From NCBI GenBank assembly GCA_002361485.1, contig DESZ01000032.1:1-54717 (forward strand): DNA of 54,717 nucleotides, given 5' to 3'. The notes under the pieces are model-generated. The model was not told the DNA's origin and did no database searches. It saw nothing but the letters and a program-made list of their open reading frames with translations. A program made the translations under genes and the position numbers. The DNA comes from Cyanobacteria bacterium UBA3301 (lineage in GTDB: Bacteria; Cyanobacteriota; Vampirovibrionia; Gastranaerophilales; Gastranaerophilaceae). Below, one piece after another: positions 33,239 to 41,500 of this stretch. Position 1 is the stretch's first letter. Each line of letters begins with the position of its first letter.

Positions 33239-34081
33239 ATGGCAATAATTTTAGACGGAAAAGCTTTAAGAGATAAAATATTACAAGATTTGAAGGTTAA
33301 AATTGATTCTTATGAAGTAAAACCTTCTCTTGCAGTTATTTTGGTCGGGAATAATCCTGCCAGCCAAATTTATGTTAATAATAAACATAAAATTGCGCAA
33401 AAAATCGGTATTAAATCTGAAATAATAAATTACCCGACAGATATTACCGAAGAAACTTTGCTAAACAAAATAGACGAATTGAATAATAACCCCGATATTG
33501 ATGCAATTTTGGTTCAATTACCTTTACCTGAACATATATCAAAAGATAAAGTCATAAACTCGATTTCAGCAGATAAAGACGTTGATGGCTTTACACCATA
33601 TAATTTCGGAAAATTATTTTCCGGCGAAATTCCGACAGTATATCCTTGCACTCCGAAAGGAATATTATTGATGCTTGATGAGTATAATATTGAGCTTGAT
33701 GGTAAGCATGCTGTTGTTGTCGGACGTTCATCAATTGTAGGTCGCCCTTTATCTCAAATGCTTTTAAACAGAAACGCTACTGTTACGGTTTGTCACAGCC
33801 ATACGAAAAATCTTTCACAAATAACAAAAACTGCAGATATCTTAATTTCTGCAGTGGGAAAAAATATTATAAAAGGGGAAATGTTAAAATCTGATTGCGT
33901 GGTTATTGATGTAGGGATTTTTAAAGATGAATACGGGAAAACCCGAGGAGACGTAGATTTTGAAACATCTTCAAAAATTGCCGCATACATATCGCCTGTT
34001 CCGGGTGGTGTCGGACCAATGACTATCGCATCGTTAATGCTCAACACTGTGGAACTGTTCAAAAAACACAGGTTAAACTAA
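33239..34081 (+). CDS. folD: Methylenetetrahydrofolate dehydrogenase/cyclohydrolase
   Basis: FolD interconverts 5,10-methylene-, methenyl- and 10-formyl-tetrahydrofolate in the cytosol. The 280-aa protein has ASQIYVNNKHKIAQKIGI (with catalytic Lys), VQLPLPEHI, DKDVDGFTPYNFGKL, the NAD(P) motif VVGRSSIVGRPLSQMLL and PVPGGVGPMTIA. Length is standard. It is 20 bp after the CooC-like gene; its likely own promoter suggests optional co-expression. Its last 4 bp overlap the convergent small gene. Confidence 0.96.
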   Translation: MAIILDGKALRDKILQDLKVKIDSYEVKPSLAVILVGNNPASQIYVNNKHKIAQKIGIKSEIINYPTDITEETLLNKIDELNNNPDIDAILVQLPLPEHISKDKVINSISADKDVDGFTPYNFGKLFSGEIPTVYPCTPKGILLMLDEYNIELDGKHAVVVGRSSIVGRPLSQMLLNRNATVTVCHSHTKNLSQITKTADILISAVGKNIIKGEMLKSDCVVIDVGIFKDEYGKTRGDVDFETSSKIAAYISPVPGGVGPMTIASLMLNTVELFKKHRLN

Positions 34082-34410
34082 CCGCCTGAAGCTAAATTAA
34101 GCGTACAACTTGATTTTACGTTGTTGTTTACAAGTGTTTTTAATGATGAAATTTCGTTTTCAATAGCTGTTAATTGAGTATCTATTGAATCTTTTTCCGT
34201 ACTCAATTGCTCATCCAGTTGTTCATAATAAACATACTCTGCATCGTTTTCTAAATCATAACCTTGCTCTCCGCGATGCGCTTTTTGGATTGCCGCCATT
34301 TGTGCAGCTGCTGCATTTTCTTGGTTCATAATACTTGTATACTGCAGCTGTAAGAAGTTTTTCTGCAAAGTCAACAAACTTTTTTGACTTGCTAATGCTA
34401 AAAATGCCAT
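34078..34410 (-). CDS. Small coiled-coil protein related to the 747-2315 protein
   Basis: A 110-aa helical protein of unknown function, with no signal peptide. N-terminal ASQKSLLTLQKNF and C-terminal AIENEISSLKTLVNNNVKSS resemble ASQARFLCLTARKNN and AIQTEMDAVKKVISKNVESS of the 522-aa protein at 747-2315, in the same order. The large acidic centre is missing. I infer a family with conserved ends and a variable centre. Clear RBS AAGGAG upstream; monocistronic, convergent with folD. Confidence 0.75.
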   Translation of the reverse strand: MAFLALASQKSLLTLQKNFLQLQYTSIMNQENAAAAQMAAIQKAHRGEQGYDLENDAEYVYYEQLDEQLSTEKDSIDTQLTAIENEISSLKTLVNNNVKSSCTLNLASGG

Positions 34411-34507
34411 GTCTCGTCTCCTTATTTAACTTAGTTACTCTCATGTATATAAAGTATTTTAATTTTACGCGATTTCAATAAAAAGATATTCTGTTACATT
34501 TGTTTAC

Positions 34508-34539
34508 AAAAATAAAAAGCGCTGTAAAAAGCGCTTTTT
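34508..34539 (-). terminator. Terminator of the yceD-rpmF-plsX-fabH operon
   Basis: On the minus strand AAAAAGCGC, 8-nt loop, GCGCTTTTT followed by ATTTTT, about 27 bp after the fabH stop. Confidence 0.85.
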
Positions 34540-34565
34540 AAGACATTTTACATTTCTGTTTTATT

Positions 34566-35579
34566 TTAACAAATTCCTTTTCTTAATCTTACAACGGCAG
34601 CGCCCCAAGTCATTCCCGCTCCAAAGCCGCATAATACAGCCGTAGAACCAAGCTTAATTTTACCTTGTTCCACCCCTTCTACTAATGCTATCGGAATTGA
34701 TGCGGCAGAAGTATTGCCGTAATATTTAATATTTGAAATAACTTTATCATCTGTATATTTTAATCTGTTTTGAATAGACTCGATAATTCTTTGGTTAGCC
34801 TGATGCGGAATCAGATAATCTATTTCTTCGGAAGTCAAACCTGATTTCTTTATACAATCTTCAACATAAGCAGGAACAGTCGTTACCGCGAACTTATAAA
34901 CATCTTTACCGTTCATAATGATTTTGCCTGTTCCGACTTCATCTGCCTGCTCAACCAAAGGACAACATTGCCCCGGCATATTGGTTTGAATCATTTGTCC
35001 TATAGAGCCATCTGCACTTATTTGGATGGATAAAATATCATCAATTCCGTCTTCGGCTTCAGTTACAACCATTGCGCCTGCACCGTCCCCAAAAAGAATT
35101 GAGGTTCCTCTATCTTCCCAATTTGTTATTTTAGAATTGTTATCAGATGCTACAATCAATATAGTTTTGTAAATACCTGCACCGATAAATCCTCTTGCAA
35201 CTTGCAGAGCATATATCAAACCTGTACAAGCCGCAGTTAAATCAAATGCCGGAACTTGATTTGGTATACCCAATTTATCTTGCAAAGTACATGCTAATGT
35301 CGGATACAATTGAGGCGGTACAGATGCGGCTGAAATTACGCAATCAATATCTTCAGGCTTTAATCCTGATTTTGCAAGTGCTTTTTGTGCAGCATCAAGA
35401 CCTAAATCAATAGCGGTTTCATTTCCTGAAACAACTCTGCGTTCCTTTATACCTGTTCTCGTATAAATCCATTCATCAGAAGTTTCGTACAACTTTGTTA
35501 AATCATCATTTGTTATGACCGTTTCGGGTACGCAATATCCCAATCCTGCTATTTTTAATGGTCTTAGTTTGTCTGTCAT
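34566..35579 (-). CDS. fabH: Beta-ketoacyl-ACP synthase III
   Basis: FabH condenses acetyl-CoA with malonyl-ACP to begin type II fatty acid synthesis. The 337-aa protein has the catalytic triad: Cys118 in DLTAACTGL, His in IPHQANQR and Asn in YGNTSAAS, plus the GFGAGMTWGA end. The start is taken as the ATG at 35579; a GTG one codon earlier is also possible. It follows plsX by a few bases, as in most bacteria. Confidence 0.96.
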   Translation of the reverse strand: MTDKLRPLKIAGLGYCVPETVITNDDLTKLYETSDEWIYTRTGIKERRVVSGNETAIDLGLDAAQKALAKSGLKPEDIDCVISAASVPPQLYPTLACTLQDKLGIPNQVPAFDLTAACTGLIYALQVARGFIGAGIYKTILIVASDNNSKITNWEDRGTSILFGDGAGAMVVTEAEDGIDDILSIQISADGSIGQMIQTNMPGQCCPLVEQADEVGTGKIIMNGKDVYKFAVTTVPAYVEDCIKKSGLTSEEIDYLIPHQANQRIIESIQNRLKYTDDKVISNIKYYGNTSAASIPIALVEGVEQGKIKLGSTAVLCGFGAGMTWGAAVVRLRKGIC

Positions 35580-35594
35580 CACTTATCCAATCTG

Positions 35595-36653
35595 TTATAT
35601 ATTTTGTGCAATTTTACCGTTAATATCCTGATTTAATACTTTTACTGCAGCGCCGACCGCATTTTTCATAGCGTAAGCTGAACTTCTGCCATGCGCAATA
35701 ACCGAAATGCCGTTGACACCTAATAAAAGCATTCCGCCAAATACTTCCCAGTTAATTCTTTTCAAAATTCTTCTCAAAAACGGTTTAGCCATTAAGCCTA
35801 TGAAACATCCGATTATGTCTGATTTGAATTCTGTTTTTATCATTTTCAAAAGCATAGAAGCAGTACCTTCGGTAACTTTCAGAACAATGTTTCCTGCAAA
35901 ACCATCTGCAACTATTACATTTGCTTTGTTTATGAAAACTTCTTTACCTTCAATATTGCCGACAAAATTGATTTTTCCTTCTTCATGCATTTGCTTTAAT
36001 AAAGGATAGGTTTCTTTTACCAAAGCGTTTCCTTTACCTTCTTCCTCACCTATACTAAGAATACCCACCGTCGGATCTTCAATACCTAAGCTTAATTTTG
36101 CATATGCAACACCCATTTGAGCAAATTGAGTAAGCATTTCAGGAGAGCAGTCACTATTTGCACCGCCATCAATAAGCACCACAGGTTCTCTCATTGTAGG
36201 AAGAGTTACTGCAATTGCCGGTCGTGTAACACCATGAATTCTGCCCAAGCCGAATAAACTTGCTGCCATTGCAGCCCCGGTTGAACCAGCAGATACAACT
36301 GCTTCACATCTGCCATCAGCCACAGCCTGAACTGCACATACAATAGATGAATCTTTTTTACGTCGTATTGATTGACCGACAGCTTCACCCATTCCTATAA
36401 CCTCGTTACAGTGGGTTATTGTATAATCAATTTTTTCTAAATCAATATGTATCTTGCGTTTGTGACCTTTGGTTCCGCAATCTGACAGAATATAACCGGT
36501 ATTGCGAATTTTTTCAATTTCGGCTTCTATTTCTTCTCTTCTGCCAACCAATTCTAATGCAACACCATATTCTGTTGCTCCCCACAAAGCACCTTCTATT
36601 ATTGTTTTTGGTGCGTAATCTCCGCCCATTGCATCTATTGCTATTCTTGCCAT
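35595..36653 (-). CDS. plsX: Phosphate acyltransferase PlsX
   Basis: PlsX makes acyl-phosphate from acyl-ACP, feeding PlsY in phospholipid synthesis at the membrane surface. The 352-aa protein starts MARIAIDAMGGDYAP and contains VSAGSTGAAMAASLFGLGRI, LIDGGANSD, EEGKGN and VADGFAGNIVLKVTEG. The ATG at 36653 is preceded by GAGGGAG at good spacing; a TTG one codon earlier is less likely. An octamer-phased repeat fills the gap to rpmF upstream. Confidence 0.96.
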   Translation of the reverse strand: MARIAIDAMGGDYAPKTIIEGALWGATEYGVALELVGRREEIEAEIEKIRNTGYILSDCGTKGHKRKIHIDLEKIDYTITHCNEVIGMGEAVGQSIRRKKDSSIVCAVQAVADGRCEAVVSAGSTGAAMAASLFGLGRIHGVTRPAIAVTLPTMREPVVLIDGGANSDCSPEMLTQFAQMGVAYAKLSLGIEDPTVGILSIGEEEGKGNALVKETYPLLKQMHEEGKINFVGNIEGKEVFINKANVIVADGFAGNIVLKVTEGTASMLLKMIKTEFKSDIIGCFIGLMAKPFLRRILKRINWEVFGGMLLLGVNGISVIAHGRSSAYAMKNAVGAAVKVLNQDINGKIAQNI

Positions 36654-36668
36654 CAAACTCCCTCATTA

Positions 36669-36752
36669 TCAGAGGTCAGGAAGTCAAGAGATCAAGAAGT
36701 CATGCTGTATAAGATTGGCTTGTCTTCTTGTCATCTTGTCTTCATGCCACCT
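36669..36752. repeat. Octamer-phased imperfect palindrome, copy 5
   Basis: Exactly fills the rpmF-plsX gap within the operon. Its reverse complement aligns closely over the full length with the element at 24733-24812: AGACAAGAAGACAAGCCAATCT in the left arm region and GATCTCTTGACTTCCTGACC in the right. Confidence 0.75.
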
Positions 36753-36757
36753 ATAAT

Positions 36758-37123
36758 TTATTCTTCTGTTTTTTCTTCTGCGACTTTTTCAGCTTTAGTC
36801 TCTTCAACTTTAGTTTCTTCAACCTTAGCTTCTTCTTTTACTTCAGCTTTTTTAGTTGTCTTTTTTGCTGCTGTTTTTGTAGTTGCTTTCTTTGCTGCAG
36901 TTTTCTTTGCAGTTTTCTTTTCTTCCGCAACAGGAGCTGCTGCTGCCTTGTCAGCCAATCTCACCGGTTGACCTTTATATGTTCCGCACGCTGTACATAC
37001 AGTGTGTGTTAAAACTGTTGCGCCACAGTTAGGGCATTTTGTTGTTTCAGGTTTTGTTGCTTTCCAATTAGCGCGTCTTGAACCTTGTGCGCTATGACCT
37101 GTTCTTTTCTTTGGTACTGCCAT
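36758..37123 (-). CDS. rpmF: Large ribosomal subunit protein bL32 with long Lys/Ala/Glu tail
   Basis: Residues 1-60 are a normal bL32: MAVPKKRTGHSAQGSRR, a zinc ribbon CPNCG...CTACG (about 34-47) and YKGQPV. The usual length is 55-65 aa, but this protein continues to 121 aa with a low-complexity tail of KKTAAKK and EEAKVEETKVEE type blocks. The first half of the tail is basic like histone H1 tails, and the second half is acidic. RBS AAGGA. Second gene of the operon after yceD. Confidence 0.93.
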   Translation of the reverse strand: MAVPKKRTGHSAQGSRRANWKATKPETTKCPNCGATVLTHTVCTACGTYKGQPVRLADKAAAAPVAEEKKTAKKTAAKKATTKTAAKKTTKKAEVKEEAKVEETKVEETKAEKVAEEKTEE

Positions 37124-37149
37124 TTTGTTTTTTCCTTTTTATTTTATTA

Positions 37150-37653
37150 CTAACTACTTTTTGGGTTAATTTGGAGATTATTAAAGACTTCCAGTCTTGG
37201 GTCGTAATTATCTTCCTTAGAAAGATATTCCTTCCCTTTACAATTTATACCACAAACCTTTTTATTTGGGAAATTTAATATTACAGATTGATACAATAAG
37301 TCATAAATATCTATTTCGTCTTCTCCGTTGAGGTCTGTAATGAATTGTCCCTCCTTGATTTCAAACTCTTTGTCAGAATTTTCATAATCTCCGACTAAAG
37401 ATTTTTTGGAATACAATTCGTCTATATCAAATTTAAAATCGTATGCATATTTTTCCAAACATAAATCACATTCCAAATAAACCGAGCCTTTAACTTGTCC
37501 CGTAATCTGTATAAATTCCCCTAAAGATTTTGCGCACAATTTTGCTTCTATCGGGGTTATGCAATCTATTTCGTCTATTTTTTCATTAAATACACAGTAT
37601 AACGTCTTGTTATCAGCATTCTCAATATCATCAATCAATATGACTTTGTGCAT
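37150..37653 (-). CDS. yceD: YceD/DUF177 family protein
   Basis: A 167-aa DUF177 protein; these are linked to 23S rRNA/ribosome assembly and almost always precede rpmF. Segments GQVKGSVYLECDLCLEKYAYDF (CxxC, about 53-74), EIDIYDLLYQSVILNFP and CGINCKGKEYLS (CxxxC) match the family. RBS AGGA before the ATG. First gene of the yceD-rpmF-plsX-fabH operon; a TATAAT lies about 27 bp upstream. Confidence 0.9.
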   Translation of the reverse strand: MHKVILIDDIENADNKTLYCVFNEKIDEIDCITPIEAKLCAKSLGEFIQITGQVKGSVYLECDLCLEKYAYDFKFDIDELYSKKSLVGDYENSDKEFEIKEGQFITDLNGEDEIDIYDLLYQSVILNFPNKKVCGINCKGKEYLSKEDNYDPRLEVFNNLQINPKSS

Positions 37654-37698
37654 AGTATATTCCTAATCAGATTTTGTAATTATATATTTATTTTAGAA

Positions 37699-37956
37699 TT
37701 AAATATACTGTTCTTCTTGAATTGCTACGGCAGCAATCTGGTTAGATGCAAAACAAACACGTTTTACAGGGCCTTCCGTTTCGCGTTCAACAAGAACAGA
37801 TTGCGAGGATTGCATAAGGTTTACCAATTCATTATAAAATTCTTGGTAATCTTGAACATACAGTACTAAAGGCGCAGTTGAACCCTTTATAAAAACAAGT
37901 ATTGCATACCGTTTTTTTATGTTTTGTGCATTCGGATTATTATATTGTTGTGCCAT
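37699..37956 (-). CDS. Conserved small hypothetical protein
   Basis: An 85-aa protein without a recognised domain. It has a Gln/Asn-rich start (AQQYNNPNAQN), a compact alpha/beta core (RYAILVFIKGSTAPLVLYVQDYQEFYNELVNLMQ) and ends FASNQIAAVAIQEEQYI. A strong RBS (AAGGAG, 7 bp) supports it. It resembles small sheet-helix-sheet proteins that bind other proteins, but no function can be given. Monocistronic. Confidence 0.7.
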   Translation of the reverse strand: MAQQYNNPNAQNIKKRYAILVFIKGSTAPLVLYVQDYQEFYNELVNLMQSSQSVLVERETEGPVKRVCFASNQIAAVAIQEEQYI

Positions 37957-38024
37957 TATATTCTCCTTACTTCCTCAAAACCATTGTAACTGAAAGCTAT
38001 ACGAAAATCAAGCAGGTTTGTTTT

Positions 38025-38522
38025 CTAAAAATTATAGGGCTTTTGAAGATATTTTGGCTGATGACGCTCTTGTTTATAATTGTGGCGTTCTAAATGTTGT
38101 ATCAAACGGTATTTTGCACGCTGTCTGCGATTTAAGACGGGCATAAATTCTGACGTTTCTTTTTTTACAGTCGAATTTAATTCAGAATACAATTTTTTTA
38201 AGATATGTTTTTGAGCAGAAATTTCTTTTAAAGGTAATTTATTTTTTTTCAAAATTTCGAGTTTTTTTGTTTCGGTGTAAATTTGTTTTGTTAAGTCATT
38301 ATATTTGGGGTCATATTTGCTCATCATTTCATCTGTTTTGAAAATTTGTTCATCTTCAAGATTGAGAATATTATGGACTATTGCAATATTTTGTCTGTGA
38401 TTTGTTAAATATTGCTCGGTTAAGATTGCATTATCTATATCGTATTTCCCCGAAATTGAGAATGCCGAACAAAAAACAAATACCAAAATAAGATACAAAA
38501 TTTCTTTCAGATTTGAACTCAT
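38025..38522 (-). CDS. Exported CpxP/Spy-like helical protein
   Basis: A 165-aa protein with an N-terminal signal peptide or anchor (about 6-22, FVFCSAFSISG) and a helical, charged body with NILNLEDEQIFKTDEMM and VLNRRQRAKYRLIQH. These resemble LTxxQ motifs of periplasmic CpxP/Spy/ZraP chaperones or metal-stress proteins. The match is loose. The C-terminus is basic and His-rich. It is divergent from mrnC. Confidence 0.6.
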   Translation of the reverse strand: MSSNLKEILYLILVFVFCSAFSISGKYDIDNAILTEQYLTNHRQNIAIVHNILNLEDEQIFKTDEMMSKYDPKYNDLTKQIYTETKKLEILKKNKLPLKEISAQKHILKKLYSELNSTVKKETSEFMPVLNRRQRAKYRLIQHLERHNYKQERHQPKYLQKPYNF

Positions 38523-38579
38523 ATTTATATTTTTTCTTACTGAATTTATTTTGAAAATACAACAACCGGATATTTGTAG

Positions 38580-38585
38580 TAAAAT
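38580..38585 (+). promoter_or_regulatory. -10 box of a predicted leaderless mrnC mRNA
   Basis: TAAAAT (38580-38585), then 6 nt of T-rich sequence to the ATG at 38592. No RBS. TTGAAA at 38551 is too far away to be a standard -35. Confidence 0.5.
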
Positions 38586-38591
38586 TTTTTT

Positions 38592-38954
38592 ATGCAGGAA
38601 ATAAATTTAAGAAATTATGCATATTTGGGTGATGCAGTTTGGGAATTATTTATTCGTGAAAGAACGATTCTCCAAACTAATAATGCGAAAAAACTCCATC
38701 AAATCACAACAAATCTTGTAAAAACTCATTCCCAATTTGAACTGTTACATTTTATAGAAGATAAATTAACAGAGGACGAACAGGATTTGGTAAAACGTGC
38801 AAGAAATCTTCCCATTCCTGTAGGCAGACGCAGTATTCAAACGGAATACCGCCAAGCGACAGCTTTTGAAGCTTTAATAGGGTGGTGGTATCTTCATGAC
38901 AAATTGCGTTATGATAAAATGATGGCTTTAATTGAAACTCAATTGAGATATTAA
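38592..38954 (+). CDS. mrnC: Mini-ribonuclease III
   Basis: Mini-III is a compact dsRNA endonuclease that trims 23S rRNA precursors in Firmicutes and cyanobacteria. The 120-aa protein is a bare RNase III domain: YLGDAVWELFIRER (catalytic Asp14), RARNLPIPVGRR and EYRQATAFEALIGWWYL (catalytic Glu), with no dsRBD. It is 1 bp from rnhB, and the two are co-transcribed. Confidence 0.92.
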   Translation: MQEINLRNYAYLGDAVWELFIRERTILQTNNAKKLHQITTNLVKTHSQFELLHFIEDKLTEDEQDLVKRARNLPIPVGRRSIQTEYRQATAFEALIGWWYLHDKLRYDKMMALIETQLRY

Positions 38955-38955
38955 T

Positions 38956-39588
38956 ATGAATAATTTGTTTGATTTTGATAAACAATATAAAACCGTAATC
39001 GGAACGGATGAAGCAGGCAGAGGTCCTGCGGCAGGCGGAGTTTTTGCTGCGTGTGTATATTTCCCTGAAGTTTCAAAAAATTTAATTACAGATTTGCAAA
39101 AATTAAATGATTCAAAAAAATTATCTAAAAAAATCAGAGAAAATTTGTATGATATAATTCTTCAAAATAGTGTAAACTCGATTGTTTGTATTGAAGTTGA
39201 TGAGATTGAAAAAATTAATATTCTAAATTCTTCTCTAAAAGCAATGAAACTTGCTTGCGAAAACGTTATAAAAGAAGCAAAATTGAAAGATTTTATGACG
39301 CTTGTAGACGGGAATAAATTGATAAAGAATTACACAAATCCTCAAAAATTTATTATAAAAGGTGATGGCAAATCAGCTTCAGTTGCGGCCGCAAGTATAT
39401 TGGCAAAAGTCACACGCGACAGATATATGGAAGAATTAGCGATTGAATTTCCACAGTACGGCTGGGAGAATAACGCAGGCTACCTGACATCACAACATCT
39501 TGCAGCTATTGATAAATACGGACTTTGCAAATACCACAGACCGTCTTTTTTGAAAAAACATTTTGAAAAACAGTTGAGTTTGTTCTGA
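38956..39588 (+). CDS. rnhB: Ribonuclease HII
   Basis: RNase HII removes ribonucleotides embedded in DNA and RNA primers. The 210-aa protein has GTDEAGRGPAAGG with catalytic Asp-Glu (15-16), the later Asp in VDGN, and GDGKSASVAAASILAKVTRDR, then the C-terminal GYLTSQHLAAIDKYGLCKYHR. The usual GPLAG reads GPAAG. Second gene after mrnC. RNase HI is also encoded, at 46658. Confidence 0.95.
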   Translation: MNNLFDFDKQYKTVIGTDEAGRGPAAGGVFAACVYFPEVSKNLITDLQKLNDSKKLSKKIRENLYDIILQNSVNSIVCIEVDEIEKINILNSSLKAMKLACENVIKEAKLKDFMTLVDGNKLIKNYTNPQKFIIKGDGKSASVAAASILAKVTRDRYMEELAIEFPQYGWENNAGYLTSQHLAAIDKYGLCKYHRPSFLKKHFEKQLSLF

Positions 39589-39645
39589 AACTTGCGAAGA
39601 TTTTTGTATTTAATATAATAAAATTAAGGATTAAGGAGAAAATAA

Positions 39646-40869
39646 ATGGGTATATACGAAGAATTGCAAGCTCGCGGATTGATTGCACAGGTAACCGACG
39701 ATAAAGAAATTAAAGATTTAATCAATAACGGCGGTGCACGTTTTTATATAGGCTTTGATCCGACTGCCGATTCACTTCATGTCGGTCATTTTATGGCTCT
39801 TTGCTTGATGAAAAGATTGCAGGATGCAGGCAATAAACCTGTTGTTTTGATTGGCGGAGGTACGGGTTATATCGGTGACCCGTCAGGCAGAAGCGATATG
39901 CGTTCTATGTTAACACCCGAAGTCATTGAACATAATTGTCAATGCTTTAAAAAACAAATGGAAAAATTTATTACATTTGGAGATAATGCCGCAATAATGG
40001 TAAACAATGCTGATTGGCTTTTAGGCTTAAATTATATCGAATTATTAAGAGATGTCGGTGCATGTTTTTCGGTTAATAATATGCTTCGCGCAGAATGCTA
40101 TAAACAGAGAATGGAAAAAGGATTAAGCTTTTTAGAATTTAATTATATGATTATGCAGGCTTATGATTTTTATTATCTTCACGAAAAATACGGATGTAAT
40201 ATGCAATTTGGCGGAGATGACCAATGGAGTAATATGCTTGCAGGTACGGAACTAATAAGAAAGAAAACCGCGCAGGACGCCTATGCAATGACAATTACCT
40301 TATTATTAAATTCTGAAGGTAAAAAGATGGGTAAAACCGCTAAAGGTGCAGTATGGTTAGACCCTGAAAAAACATCACCTTATGAATTCTATCAATATTG
40401 GAGAAATGTTGATGATGCCGATGTTATGAAATGTATAAAAATGCTTACATTCCTTCCTATGGAAAAAATTCAAGAAATGGAAACCTGGGATGATAACCGT
40501 ATTAATGAGAAAAAAGAAATTCTTGCCTATGAATTGACTTCACTTGTTCATGGCAATCAGGAAGCCCAAAAAGCTCAAGATGCGGCGCGAGCAATTTTTT
40601 CAGGCGGCGGTGACAGTGAAAATATGCCAAAAGCCGAACTGTCAGAAACCGATTTTGAAAACGGACAAATCGGAATTGTTCAACTCGTTGTTAAATGCGG
40701 ATTTGCACAAAGTAACGGCGAAGCCAAACGTTTAATACAGCAAGGCGGTGTTACGGTAAATGATGAAACCGTTAATGCTTTGGATAAAAAATATTCGACG
40801 GATGAACTAAAAGAAGGTTTAATTGTTCGAAAAGGCAAAAAACATTTCAAAAAAGCAGTTTTACAATAA
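39646..40869 (+). CDS. tyrS: Tyrosyl-tRNA synthetase
   Basis: Class I synthetase that charges tRNA(Tyr). The 407-aa protein shows the HIGH-like motif DPTADSLHVGH (40-50), GGGTGYIGDPSGRS, the tyrosine-binding YMIMQAYDF and QFGGDDQW, the KMSKS-like KKMGKT and a C-terminal S4 RNA-binding domain (about 340-400). Strong RBS AAGGAG, with TATAAT upstream. A hairpin at 40876-40900 follows. Confidence 0.96.
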   Translation: MGIYEELQARGLIAQVTDDKEIKDLINNGGARFYIGFDPTADSLHVGHFMALCLMKRLQDAGNKPVVLIGGGTGYIGDPSGRSDMRSMLTPEVIEHNCQCFKKQMEKFITFGDNAAIMVNNADWLLGLNYIELLRDVGACFSVNNMLRAECYKQRMEKGLSFLEFNYMIMQAYDFYYLHEKYGCNMQFGGDDQWSNMLAGTELIRKKTAQDAYAMTITLLLNSEGKKMGKTAKGAVWLDPEKTSPYEFYQYWRNVDDADVMKCIKMLTFLPMEKIQEMETWDDNRINEKKEILAYELTSLVHGNQEAQKAQDAARAIFSGGGDSENMPKAELSETDFENGQIGIVQLVVKCGFAQSNGEAKRLIQQGGVTVNDETVNALDKKYSTDELKEGLIVRKGKKHFKKAVLQ

Positions 40870-40875
40870 TTTAAA

Positions 40876-40908
40876 AAGGTCAGGATTTATTCCTGACCTT
40901 AAATTTTC
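40876..40908. terminator. Hairpin terminator between tyrS and nrdG
   Basis: AAGGTCAGGA pairs with TCCTGACCTT around a 5-nt loop, followed by AAATTTTCTT. It can serve both convergent genes. Confidence 0.7.
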
Positions 40909-40909
40909 T

Positions 40910-41398
40910 TTATATCAAAACCAATTCACCCGACTTTGCAAGGGTTTCTTTGACGTTAATTACTCTTTGATTAGAACTTCCTACCCAATGAATATTATTA
41001 TCCAACAGTTCTTCTACAAACTCACCTTCCGCAATAACATCAATATCCTCGATACCTTCAAGATGTTGAATTTGCTCCCATGTATAACCTGTATATAGCC
41101 AAATGTTTTTATTAGGGAATTGTTTCTTAAACTTCTTAATCAGTCTGAAAACTTCACTGCGATTACCGGGGAATAAAGGATCTCCGCCACTAAATGTTAT
41201 CCCTGAAATATAAGGTTTATCAAGCGCTTCAAAAAGCTCATCTTCTGCGTCTTTATCAAAAGGTATTCCGCCGTTTTCATCCCAGGTTTCAGGATTCTGG
41301 CAGCCTTTACAATGATGATTGCAGCCCGCAACCCAAAGAACAACCCTTAATCCTTCTCCATTCAACATATCCTCTTTTGTTATATTGTGATAATTCAT
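40910..41398 (-). CDS. nrdG: Anaerobic ribonucleotide reductase activating protein
   Basis: NrdG is a radical SAM enzyme that installs the glycyl radical on NrdD under anaerobic conditions. The 162-aa protein has CNHHCKGCQ (Cys26, Cys30, Cys33, the CxxxCxxC 4Fe-4S site), the SAM-binding GGDPL and the NKNIWLYTGYTWEQI segment. It follows nrdD on the minus strand across a 102-bp gap occupied by an octamer-phased repeat. Confidence 0.95.
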   Translation of the reverse strand: MNYHNITKEDMLNGEGLRVVLWVAGCNHHCKGCQNPETWDENGGIPFDKDAEDELFEALDKPYISGITFSGGDPLFPGNRSEVFRLIKKFKKQFPNKNIWLYTGYTWEQIQHLEGIEDIDVIAEGEFVEELLDNNIHWVGSSNQRVINVKETLAKSGELVLI

Positions 41399-41419
41399 TT
41401 TATTTTTTACTCCCCGCTA

Positions 41420-41494
41420 AAACAACAGGGCAATAAGACCATTTTACAATAACGTAAAGAACTTATTGCCTTATTGACTTAATGCCTTATTATC
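41420..41494. repeat. Octamer-phased element, copy 6
   Basis: Between nrdD and nrdG. The right arm has four perfect 8-bp steps: CTTATTGC, CTTATTGA, CTTAATGC, CTTATTAT. The left arm (CAGGGCAATAAGACC) partly complements it. Same phase and consensus as the copies at 24733 and 36669. Confidence 0.6.
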
Positions 41495-41500
41495 TTTTTA

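Noticed and set aside
36702..37012. Frames opposite rpmF rich in Ser, Phe and Val
   Set aside because: They are the antisense of the Lys/Glu-rich tail of bL32.
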